Assembly (NCBI GenBank): GCA_003851245.1
Contig: BHEP01000009.1
Span: 1-64,000 of the forward strand
DNA from: Bacteroidales bacterium
GTDB lineage: Bacteria; Bacteroidota; Bacteroidia; Bacteroidales; Azobacteroidaceae
Direction: 5' to 3'
Length of the DNA: 64,000 bases
Shown here: piece after piece, positions 55,922 through 63,238 of the stretch
Position numbering within the stretch: the stretch's first letter is position 1
How the letters are laid out: each line of letters begins with the position of its first letter
Made by a program: the position numbers and the translations under genes
Notes under the pieces: generated by a model
Told to the model about the DNA's origin: nothing
What the model saw: only the letters and a program-made list of their open reading frames with translations
The model's database searches: none

Positions 55922-56998
55922 TTATTTCTTAGATTTACAAACTACAGAAATATCCTTCATTGGAGTTTTAGGATCGTTACAAATAATACTTATTTGAGCA
56001 TTAAAATCAGTATTAATATTTTCTTTTTTATCAATTGTTACTGTAAATTCTACAATTTCGCCAGCCTTAATTTCTTTGGAGCCTCCACTGATTTTTACCA
56101 TCTCCGAGTCGCTGGTCATAGAATGGATAATCAAGTTGGTTTTGCCTGAATTGGCAATTCTAAATTTTTGAACCCTCTCTTTAGGAAGCTTATCAAAAGT
56201 AATATATGCTGGAGATGTATTGAGCTTGGGTGCATTTATTTTGTCGTCGCCCGACATTTTAGAAAAATCTTCGATAACAAAAGCCTTCACAGGGATTGAT
56301 ATTTTATTTTCGGCATTTATCAAGGCATCGAAATGGCCCGATATATTGCCAAAACTGTTGGTTTGCAAGCCCTTGTAAGTAATCACAATATTGCCTACAT
56401 CATTGGCTTGAATAATTTGGGGCTCCAAGGCAAGTTCCAAGAAGGGTGAAATATTTTCAAACGTAAGAGAAACGCCAGACTCTCCCAGGTTAAAAACCTC
56501 AATGTATTGCTTCACCGTTTCGGTATTCCCAACTTGCTTAAAATCTAATGTGTTTTCCTTTAGCCTAAGGCTACCCAAGGTATATGGGTGGGTTTTTTCT
56601 GGATCTGGCCTATCTTTAATAACATCGCCCTTAATAATTAGAGTTTGAGAGACTACTGCAGCATTGGAATAGACGGTAATATTTTTATTGAAAAACCCAG
56701 GCCTACCTTTGGGAGAATAAGTTGCTTTTATAAGTCCCGAACCACCGGGAGCAATCGGCTCTTTCGACCAATCGGGGGTGGTGCAGCCACAAGAAGACTG
56801 CACTCTATTGACAACAAGAGGGGCATCGCCTATGTTTGTAAACTTAAATTCGTAGGTGCATTCACCATCATCTTCGAGGATTTGCCCAAAATTATGCGTT
56901 ACTTTCTCGAAAGAGATAATTGCTTTTTTTTCTTGAGCCTGAGAATGATTAATAAAAAAAGAGAAGAAAAGAAAAAGGAAAATGGCAAAATGCTTCAT
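55922..56998 (-). CDS. DUF1573-family exported protein, long form
   Basis: 358 aa. Signal peptide (ending NHSQAQ). Residues about 25-130 are a DUF1573 Ig-like domain (VVNRVQSSCGCTTPDWS, IAPGGSGLIKATYSPKG, NKNITVYSNA) with the Cys-Gly-Cys motif typical of the family; two more weakly related beta domains follow (about 140-240 and 265-358). DUF1573 is an ASH/Hydin-like beta fold of unknown function. The N-terminal domain is very like the short paralogue just upstream (57095-57484), so this is a tandem duplication with extension. Confidence 0.8.
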   Translation of the reverse strand: MKHFAIFLFLFFSFFINHSQAQEKKAIISFEKVTHNFGQILEDDGECTYEFKFTNIGDAPLVVNRVQSSCGCTTPDWSKEPIAPGGSGLIKATYSPKGRPGFFNKNITVYSNAAVVSQTLIIKGDVIKDRPDPEKTHPYTLGSLRLKENTLDFKQVGNTETVKQYIEVFNLGESGVSLTFENISPFLELALEPQIIQANDVGNIVITYKGLQTNSFGNISGHFDALINAENKISIPVKAFVIEDFSKMSGDDKINAPKLNTSPAYITFDKLPKERVQKFRIANSGKTNLIIHSMTSDSEMVKISGGSKEIKAGEIVEFTVTIDKKENINTDFNAQISIICNDPKTPMKDISVVCKSKK

Positions 56999-57030
56999 AT
57001 TATTTTCAAATAAAACTATTCATATAACTT

Positions 57031-57062
57031 ACAGACACAGAAAAATATTTTTCTGTGTCTGT
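57031..57062. repeat. Perfect 32-bp palindrome between two DUF1573 genes
   Basis: Positions 57031-57046 and 57047-57062 are exact reverse complements with no spacer. The outer part is GC-richer (ACAGACACAG), the centre is A/T. It lies 33 nt beyond the stop of the short DUF1573 gene and 33 nt before the ATG of the long one (both on the - strand). It could be a terminator for the first or an operator for the second; no U-run follows. Confidence 0.75.
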
Positions 57063-57094
57063 ATATATTTTATTGTAAATTAAAAGACAGAATT

Positions 57095-57484
57095 TTATTT
57101 TTCTGCCATCAATACATCGCCCTTTATTACAAGAATTGAGCTAGGTTCTACTGCATTGGTATACACAGTAATTGACTTGCTGAAAGGACCGGGACGACCT
57201 TTAGGAGAGTAGGTAGCCTTAATAAGTCCAGTTTTTCCTGGGGCAATCGGAGCCTTAGTCCAATCGGGGGTTGTGCAGCCACAAGAGGCAGTTACACGAT
57301 TGATAACCAATGGCGTTTTCCCTGTGTTTTTCACAACAAAATCAGTGCTCACATCTCCTCCAGTCTCTTGAATTTCACTAAAATCATGTGTTATCTTAAC
57401 AAAAGTAGCGACCGCTTTTTCTTGGGCAAAGCCGTAAGAAAGACTTAAAAACAAACAGAATACTATTAAAAAAGTACGTTTCAT
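57095..57484 (-). CDS. DUF1573-family exported protein, short form
   Basis: 129 aa from the ATG at 57484 (MKRTFLIVFCLFLSLSYGFA, a signal peptide). An in-frame ATG at 57532 overlaps the promoter box at 57530-57537 and is rejected. One DUF1573 domain: VINRVTASCGCTTPDWTKA, IAPGKTGLIKATYSPKG and SKSITVYTNA, nearly the same as the first domain of the next gene. Function unknown; probably a periplasmic or surface beta protein. Confidence 0.82.
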   Translation of the reverse strand: MKRTFLIVFCLFLSLSYGFAQEKAVATFVKITHDFSEIQETGGDVSTDFVVKNTGKTPLVINRVTASCGCTTPDWTKAPIAPGKTGLIKATYSPKGRPGPFSKSITVYTNAVEPSSILVIKGDVLMAEK

Positions 57485-57529
57485 ATTAAAAAAATTTGAT
57501 AAAAAATATTTCCAATTCATCCTAAGCGA

Positions 57530-57537
57530 CAAAGATA
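57530..57537 (-). promoter_or_regulatory. -7 promoter box for the DUF1573 genes
   Basis: TATCTTTG on the - strand. A TTG (57564-57562) is 24 nt upstream, longer than ideal. The + strand TATCTTTG at 57582-57589 serves the divergent AEC gene. Confidence 0.45.
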
Positions 57538-57581
57538 ATAAATTAAGGAATAAATAGGAGGCAATTTCTTAATTATTAACT

Positions 57582-57589
57582 TATCTTTG
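57582..57589 (+). promoter_or_regulatory. -7 promoter box for the AEC transporter
   Basis: TATCTTTG, 44 nt before the ATG at 57634; no clear -33 box. Confidence 0.45.
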
Positions 57590-57633
57590 CCAAAATTCGC
57601 TAAAGCCCCCCGACTTATCAAAATTTATTTAGC

Positions 57634-58584
57634 ATGGATAATTTTATTTTTTCTTTAAGCGTTGTTGCTCCTCTATTTTTTTTGATGGCAGGAGGTTATT
57701 TTACCCGACAAATTAAATTTGTCTCCGATAATTTTCTTTCTGAGATGAATAAATTTGTCTTCAAGTTGCTTTTGCCGCTTATGCTTTTTTTCAATATTCA
57801 GTCTTCTTTCGGAGCTCAGTTTGATAATTCCAAATTGCTATTAGGGGCGGCCTTGGCAATATTATTGATTGTGCTGCTCTCTATTTGCTTTGTCCCCCTT
57901 TTTGTACGAAAAAGATCGCAGCAAGGTAGTATTATACAGGCAATTTACAGGAGCAATTTCCTTATTTATGGCATCCCCTTGGCTTCAGGACTTTATGGCT
58001 CAGAGGCCGTAGCCTACATTTCTCTTATGATGGCTTTTATGATTCCAATTTTCAATATTTTGGCAGTTATTATTCTCTCTATATACTCCGAATCCAATAC
58101 AAGGGGGGTTAATATAAAAAGTATAAGCACCGACATCATTAAAAATCCCTTGATAATTGGCTGTTTTGGAGGCATGGCCGCCGCGATATTCCATATAGAC
58201 ATCCCCAATTTTGCCGCAGCGCCTTTGTCTGAGTTTGCCAACATGGGTGGGCCGCTTGCCTTGTTTGTTATGGGCGGACAGTTTAGGTTTAAGAGCCTAC
58301 AAAACAATATTGTCAAAGTAGCATCAACAAGCCTACTTCGCCTGATAATTGTGCCTGTGGTATGCCTCTGTATTTTTATCCAATTGGGCTATAGGGATGC
58401 TGAGTTAGCAGTTTTTTTATGCCTGTTTGCCACTCCTACAGCAGTAAGCAGCTATATTATGGCAGAAAATATGGGCTGCGATGGAGAATTGGCAGGGCAA
58501 ATAGTGGTGATGACAACCATTTGCTCGTCAGTAACAATCTTTGCTTTTATTTTCTTTTTGAGAATGTTTGGATACCTAAACTAA
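57634..58584 (+). CDS. AEC-family transporter (auxin efflux carrier fold)
   Basis: 316 aa with about ten hydrophobic membrane segments. The pattern MNKFVFKLLLPLMLFFNIQS, IYRSNFLIYGIPLASGLYGS, and MGGPLALFVMGGQFRF, then LFATPTAVSSYIMAENMGCD, is typical of the AEC/PIN-like permease family. Bacterial members export or take up organic acids such as malate. The substrate here is unknown. It stands alone, ended by a hairpin at 58643-58674. Confidence 0.87.
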   Translation: MDNFIFSLSVVAPLFFLMAGGYFTRQIKFVSDNFLSEMNKFVFKLLLPLMLFFNIQSSFGAQFDNSKLLLGAALAILLIVLLSICFVPLFVRKRSQQGSIIQAIYRSNFLIYGIPLASGLYGSEAVAYISLMMAFMIPIFNILAVIILSIYSESNTRGVNIKSISTDIIKNPLIIGCFGGMAAAIFHIDIPNFAAAPLSEFANMGGPLALFVMGGQFRFKSLQNNIVKVASTSLLRLIIVPVVCLCIFIQLGYRDAELAVFLCLFATPTAVSSYIMAENMGCDGELAGQIVVMTTICSSVTIFAFIFFLRMFGYLN

Positions 58585-58642
58585 TGATGCCATTGATAGG
58601 CACTGAGAATAAGTTAGACTAATTATCGTAGATTAAAGCCTA

Positions 58643-58674
58643 AAAGATCACAGAGTAAGAACCCTGTGATCTTT
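58643..58674. terminator. Bidirectional terminator between the AEC and nitroreductase genes
   Basis: Stem AAAGATCACAG (58643-58653) and CTGTGATCTTT (58664-58674), 11 bp perfect, 10-nt loop, followed by TATTTATTT. It lies between converging genes. Confidence 0.75.
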
Positions 58675-58706
58675 ATTTATTTGTCCTAGTATTGTTTCTC
58701 TGTATA

Positions 58707-59354
58707 CTATTTTATAAACTGTACCTTTGCCTGATTCCTAGCTCTAGCATCGGGGCGTTCGTTTTTATAACCCATTGATATTGTATAAATGGGCCTGTAG
58801 CCTGAAGGCAAATTAAATTGGGGAACAATTTTTTCGCGCCCTTCTGGGGAATTTAGATAAGCGATAAGGTATCCAATCACACAGGTTCCAATATCCATAG
58901 ATTCGGCAGCAAGCAAAACATTCTGACCCAGCAGTCCACAGTCCACTTGACTACTAGAATTGGTAGTATCGTTTGCTACAATTATCAGGGTGGGAGCCTC
59001 GTAAAAGACATGAAAACCGTCCTTTATCCTGGAATTGTACATGTTGTTTTCTTTGGCATACTTAATAAAACCCTCGTCAATTGTTTTTAGAAGCTCGGGA
59101 TTTTGAATCACGCGCACTTCCCACGATTGCTTGTTTACAGCACTTGGCGCATTGATAGCACATTGAATAATGGTATCCAATTGTTCGGCCTTGATCTGCT
59201 CGCTTTGGTAGGAGCGAATGCTGCGCCTATTCATAATGGATTCTACCGTTTTGTTTGTCTGAACACAATCTAAAGTGCTTTCTTTCTCTTCCTTAGTTTG
59301 GTTGCATGAGCTAAAAGTCAAACAAGCAACTGCTAATAAATAAATAAATTTCAT
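58707..59354 (-). CDS. Nitroreductase-family lipoprotein
   Basis: 215 aa. Lipoprotein signal (FSSC, Cys17), unusual for an FMN enzyme that normally lives in the cytoplasm. The nitroreductase fold is clear: NRRSIRSYQSEQIKAEQLD with the FMN-binding RRSxR, INAPSAVNKQSWEVRVI, and GYLIAYLNSPEGREKIV. It likely binds FMN and reduces a quinone or other acceptor. If exported folded it would need FMN in the periplasm; an unusual setting but seen in some Bacteroidota. -7 box TATCTTTG at 59386-59379. Confidence 0.85.
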   Translation of the reverse strand: MKFIYLLAVACLTFSSCNQTKEEKESTLDCVQTNKTVESIMNRRSIRSYQSEQIKAEQLDTIIQCAINAPSAVNKQSWEVRVIQNPELLKTIDEGFIKYAKENNMYNSRIKDGFHVFYEAPTLIIVANDTTNSSSQVDCGLLGQNVLLAAESMDIGTCVIGYLIAYLNSPEGREKIVPQFNLPSGYRPIYTISMGYKNERPDARARNQAKVQFIK

Positions 59355-59462
59355 GTCGTAGGAGTTTTTAATTTAGGACAAAGATAATATATTTTGGCCT
59401 AAATATATCCTAGGGGTATATAAATAATTTTGCTCCTAGCCGTATGTAAGTTATACATATAT

Positions 59463-59530
59463 GTTGCAACCTAAGAACTCATTTGGAGATTATGTTAATT
59501 TTAAGACCTTATACAATAAATTACACTAAA
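59463..59530 (+). pseudogene. Relic of the 60074 gene and its 3' flank
   Basis: The stretch starting near 59463 (TTGCAACCTAAGAACTCATT) matches 60583 onwards (TTGCGACCTCAGAACTCATT) for about 43 nt, with roughly seven differences. It then jumps to a match with the 3' flank of the gene: CTTATACAATAAAT occurs in both at about 59508 and 60742. The coding middle is deleted and the frame is not maintained. It is a decayed, internally deleted second copy of the downstream gene. The space 59355-60073 otherwise holds the exporter remnant and AT-rich sequence with a direct repeat TAAGCTATTT/TAAGCTATTT near 59700. Confidence 0.7.
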
Positions 59531-59869
59531 ATGTATTTTGCAATTTGTAAAATACAATATTTAGGGTGCTCTTTTTGTTTAATGTATAGGGAATCCTGTA
59601 TCCTGGGGAAGTATATTCATATCTTCAAAGCCTAATTGAACTAAGAATGTTGTTTTGTTCTGTTTGCTAGATACTTATGTTATTACCTAAATAGCCATTA
59701 AGCTATTTGTAAGCTATTTAAATAAACATATGATATGCTAAAAAACGATAAATAATTTTCAGGATTATTTATTTTTGCTACCTTCGTCTCGGAATAATGA
59801 AATTCAGCATAGCTTTATCAGCTAATAAAACCTTCTTGAAAGAGGTGTTGTTGTTTTTACGCAAATAAT

Positions 59870-60043
59870 TTTAATTCGCTGAATGAGGATGGCAGTAATT
59901 TATCAGGAGGGCAAAAACAGCTTATAGGATTTACAAGAGCTTTATTTTCAAACGCAAGCATCTTAATTCTGGATGAACCCACTGCGTAAATGGATAAAGC
60001 GACTGAACTTGTTATGATGGATATTTTAAGAAAAAATAAATAA
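59870..60043 (+). pseudogene. Remnant of an ABC exporter ATPase domain
   Basis: The + frame reads FNSLNEDGSNLSGGQKQ, then LIGFTRALFSNASILILDEP, then TA-stop, MDKATELVMMDILRKNK, stop. LSGGQ (starting 59900), LILDEPTA (Walker B) and the helix after it are those of a peptide/bacteriocin-type ABC exporter. A TAA (59987-59989) sits where Ser of DEPTASMD is expected, consistent with one C-to-A change. Only the last 55 or so residues remain; the Walker A and membrane parts are gone. Non-functional. Confidence 0.85.
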
Positions 60044-60073
60044 TATTTCATTAGCCAATTTAGATGCCGATTT

Positions 60074-60724
60074 ATGAATATTCGATACTCTATACTTATC
60101 ATATATACTTTTCTGATTGCGAACAATTCTTTTGGACAAGAGCATACAGATATTTCTAGGTTCAACCTGCAACCCGAATTGAAAACGCTAGGTCAATTGG
60201 CAAATGATAATCTTAAGACTCATGGTTTAAGTCGCTTGAATATTTCATATGGTCAGCATTTGAATTTTCTTGAACTTAAGCCAATGTCCTTGCCATACCT
60301 CAGCGAAGCCCAAGTTTTAGGAGTTCGAAGCAAGCATACAAATTATGGATTTGAGGGCCTTCGTTCTGTGGGCTTATATTTTAAAAGTGATATTGGAGAA
60401 AATATAAGTTTGATGCTTAATCCTTATGTTGCGAGCTATTTTTTAGGTCCTCATAATCTTTCTCCTGTGATGATTTCGGCAATTCAGATGGATTTTAAGT
60501 ATCGATTAAGTAATATAATATCTCTAAAAGCCCAGGCTCAATATGCTCCAAATGCCATAGATGATGACTTTTATCCGTCTTTGTTGCGACCTCAGAACTC
60601 ATTTGGAGGCTCTGTTAATTTTAATTTCAATGATAATTTAGAGATTGGGGCAGGTATAGATTTAATCTATAACGGAGGTAAATGGGCGCCTGTTTATTCT
60701 GTGAAGTCCATTGTGTCATTTTAA
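60074..60724 (+). CDS. Exported protein of unknown function, beta-barrel-like
   Basis: 216 aa with a signal peptide (IANNSFGQ). The mature part has alternating hydrophobic residues and paired aromatic strands (VGLYFKSDIGENISLMLNPY, MDFKYRLSNIISLKAQAQYA, LEIGAGIDLIYNGGKWAPVY) and ends in Phe (KSIVSF), all typical of a small outer-membrane beta barrel. No family recognised. A decayed partial copy lies upstream (59463-59530). It sits between an exporter remnant and a TonB-dependent receptor, 86 bp before the latter. No strong promoter match. Confidence 0.65.
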   Translation: MNIRYSILIIYTFLIANNSFGQEHTDISRFNLQPELKTLGQLANDNLKTHGLSRLNISYGQHLNFLELKPMSLPYLSEAQVLGVRSKHTNYGFEGLRSVGLYFKSDIGENISLMLNPYVASYFLGPHNLSPVMISAIQMDFKYRLSNIISLKAQAQYAPNAIDDDFYPSLLRPQNSFGGSVNFNFNDNLEIGAGIDLIYNGGKWAPVYSVKSIVSF

Positions 60725-60809
60725 AAAACATATGATTTTAATATCTTATACAATAAATAAAGCTGAAATAAGTTTTATTTATTGTAAAACACACCCCAAA
60801 AAACACTAA

Positions 60810-63176
60810 ATGAAGAAAATCCTGTTTGTTCTATTTTTAATCGCAAACTTAAGTACTGCCATTGCACAAAAAAAATATACCATCAGTGGGTATATTAGAG
60901 ATAGCGTAAGTACCGAAAGTCTTATTGCCGCCACAGTCTACAATGCCAAAACAATGGCAGGAACAGCCACCAACCAATACGGGTTTTATAGCCTCACCCT
61001 TGCAGAAGGCGAAATTGACCTCAATTTTTCTTATGTAGGCTATAGCGGCAAGCAGTTTAGCTTCACTCTGGAAAAAGACACAATCATACTTGTAGATCTT
61101 GCCGAATCGGGACTGCTCAAAGAAGTGCTCATTGAGGGCAATAAGGCCGAGAAAATACAGGAAACCACACAAATGAGTGCCATAAATATTCCAATATCAC
61201 AAATAAAAGCCCTACCTGCATTTCTTGGAGAAGTAGATTTGATGAAGGCCCTGCAACTTACCCCAGGAGTGCAATCGGGAGGAGAAGGAAGCAGTGGACT
61301 GTATGTCAGAGGAGGCGGTCCCGATCAAAATCTCATTCTCCTAGATGGAGTGCCTGTATATAATGCATCTCATCTTTTTGGGTTTTTCTCGGTCTTCAAT
61401 GCCGATGCCATCAACAATATGGAACTTCTCAAAGGAGGCTTTCCTGCCCGCTATGGAGGCCGCACCTCCTCTGTAGTAGACATCAATATGAAAGAGGGCA
61501 ATTCTCAAAAGTTTGGTGGCGAAGGGTCTATTGGGCTTGTTTCGAGCAAGCTTACCCTAGAAGGACCAATCGTTAAGGACAAAACTTCTTTTATAGTTTC
61601 TGGTCGCAGAACCTATATCGACCTTTTGGCAAAGCCTCTGATGAAGATGTTGGAAGAAGATATAGATGTGGGTTATTATTTTTACGACCTCAATGCAAAG
61701 ATCAACCATAAATTCTCCAACAAAGACCGCATATATCTGAGTGCATACATGGGCGACGATAAATTTTATGTGAATCAAAAGGACGAATGGAATGACTTAA
61801 AGTCGGAAAGCAAATCGAATATAAAATGGGGAAATATAACCTCGGCTTTCCGTTGGAATCATATCTACAACAATAAGCTATTTGGCAATACCACCATCAC
61901 CTATAGTCAGTTTAATTTTAATACCGGAGTAGATGATAAAGAAGAGTATATGAATGGCAATGGGGATATTGTAAAAGACTATTCTAAGATAAAATACAAC
62001 TCAGGAATAAAAGACTGGACAGCAAAAGTAGATTTCGATTACCTACCCTCTCCCGATCACTACATACGTTTTGGTGCGAGCAGCATTTTTCATAAGTTTA
62101 GCCCTGGGGCAATGGGGTTAAAATCGTCGGAAGAAGCCGATACAATTCTTGGAGCAAGCAATATACATGCCCGTCAATATAGCCTATATCTTGAAGATGA
62201 TATACGACTCACACGAAGTTTAAAAATAAATATTGGTGCTCACGTGTCGGGTTTTTCTGTAAGAGACAAGTTTTATGCCGCCTTCGAGCCCCGTTTGTCG
62301 GGTCGTTATTTGATCAACAAAGAGCTTTCCGCCAAGCTGTCGTATTCTCGCATGACGCAATACATTCATCTACTGACCAACTCTGGACTTAGCCTGCCCA
62401 CCGATTTGTGGGTGCCTTCGACCGATCAAATCGTGCCACAAAAGTCTGATCAACTTGCTTTTGGATTGGCAAAAGACTTTCAAGGAGAATATGAAATAAG
62501 CTTGGAAGGCTACTACAAAAAGATGTACAACTTGGTAGAGTACAAAGAGGGTTCATCGTTTTTTGACCTAGGCAATGCCTGGGAAAACAAGGTGGTGCAG
62601 GGAGATGGCAAAAGTTATGGATTGGAGTTTTTCGTACAAAAAAAGCTAGGCAAACTCTCGGGATGGCTAGGATACACGCTCTCTTGGACAGATCGACAGT
62701 TTGATGAACTCAACAAAGGGCAAAAATTTTACTATAAATACGATAGGCGGCACGACCTTAGTCTAGCACTGCTCTACAAAAAAAGTGAGAAGTTTGAAAT
62801 GTCCGCAACCTGGGTTTACGGCACAGGAAATTCCATCACTATTCCAATAGCAACATACCAAACGGGCAATCCCTTCAGTCCTGATGGCCAGGGATCAAAT
62901 TCGGTAAATGAATACAGTGATAGAAATGCTTATCGAATGAATGCTTATCATCGCTTAGATGTCAGTGCCAGCTTTATACGACCCCGAAAAAATGGTGAAA
63001 GAAGGTGGGTTATTGGTTTGTACAATGCCTACTCACGAAGCAATCCGTTTTATGTAGATATCGACTCAGAAAATTATTTTAGAGATGCCAAGGGCTCATA
63101 TAAATCCAAAAACAAATTTGTTCAATACAGTTTGTTTCCCGTAATTCCATCAATTAGCTATCAATTCAAATTCTAA
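60810..63176 (+). CDS. TonB-dependent receptor with carboxypeptidase-like N-terminal domain
   Basis: 788 aa. Signal peptide (ends STAIAQ), a carboxypeptidase-regulatory-like beta sandwich at about 20-105 (ISGYIRDSVSTESLIAATVY), then the plug: LMKALQLTPGVQSGGEGSSG, LYVRGGGPDQNLILLDGVPV, and ELLKGGFPARYGGRTSSVVD. A 22-strand barrel follows, ending ISYQFKF. It lacks the long SusC-type features and is paired with the DUF4249 gene rather than a SusD, so it probably imports a small chelate or peptide rather than glycans. Substrate unknown. 60-bp gap to the DUF4249 gene. Confidence 0.9.
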   Translation: MKKILFVLFLIANLSTAIAQKKYTISGYIRDSVSTESLIAATVYNAKTMAGTATNQYGFYSLTLAEGEIDLNFSYVGYSGKQFSFTLEKDTIILVDLAESGLLKEVLIEGNKAEKIQETTQMSAINIPISQIKALPAFLGEVDLMKALQLTPGVQSGGEGSSGLYVRGGGPDQNLILLDGVPVYNASHLFGFFSVFNADAINNMELLKGGFPARYGGRTSSVVDINMKEGNSQKFGGEGSIGLVSSKLTLEGPIVKDKTSFIVSGRRTYIDLLAKPLMKMLEEDIDVGYYFYDLNAKINHKFSNKDRIYLSAYMGDDKFYVNQKDEWNDLKSESKSNIKWGNITSAFRWNHIYNNKLFGNTTITYSQFNFNTGVDDKEEYMNGNGDIVKDYSKIKYNSGIKDWTAKVDFDYLPSPDHYIRFGASSIFHKFSPGAMGLKSSEEADTILGASNIHARQYSLYLEDDIRLTRSLKINIGAHVSGFSVRDKFYAAFEPRLSGRYLINKELSAKLSYSRMTQYIHLLTNSGLSLPTDLWVPSTDQIVPQKSDQLAFGLAKDFQGEYEISLEGYYKKMYNLVEYKEGSSFFDLGNAWENKVVQGDGKSYGLEFFVQKKLGKLSGWLGYTLSWTDRQFDELNKGQKFYYKYDRRHDLSLALLYKKSEKFEMSATWVYGTGNSITIPIATYQTGNPFSPDGQGSNSVNEYSDRNAYRMNAYHRLDVSASFIRPRKNGERRWVIGLYNAYSRSNPFYVDIDSENYFRDAKGSYKSKNKFVQYSLFPVIPSISYQFKF

Positions 63177-63218
63177 TAAGGCAGATAGCTCTTTCCACAA
63201 AGGACTCGGCTTGTGCTC

Positions 63219-63238
63219 AATTATTCATTTATCATTAT
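63219..63238 (+). repeat. AT-rich leader repeat, second copy
   Basis: AATTATTCATTTATCATTAT differs by one base from 17424-17443. It ends within the start codon of the DUF4249 gene. Confidence 0.5.

Noticed and set aside
59797-59868. Short ORF of about 23 codons (MKFSIALSANKTFLK...)
   Set aside because: Preceded by a near-promoter TACCTTCG, but very short, lies in the decayed exporter region and has no recognisable features. Could be part of the wreck in another frame.
60810-63176. SusC partner for the SusD-like protein
   Set aside because: It is 55 kb away, is followed by DUF4249 rather than SusD, and is shorter than typical SusC proteins.
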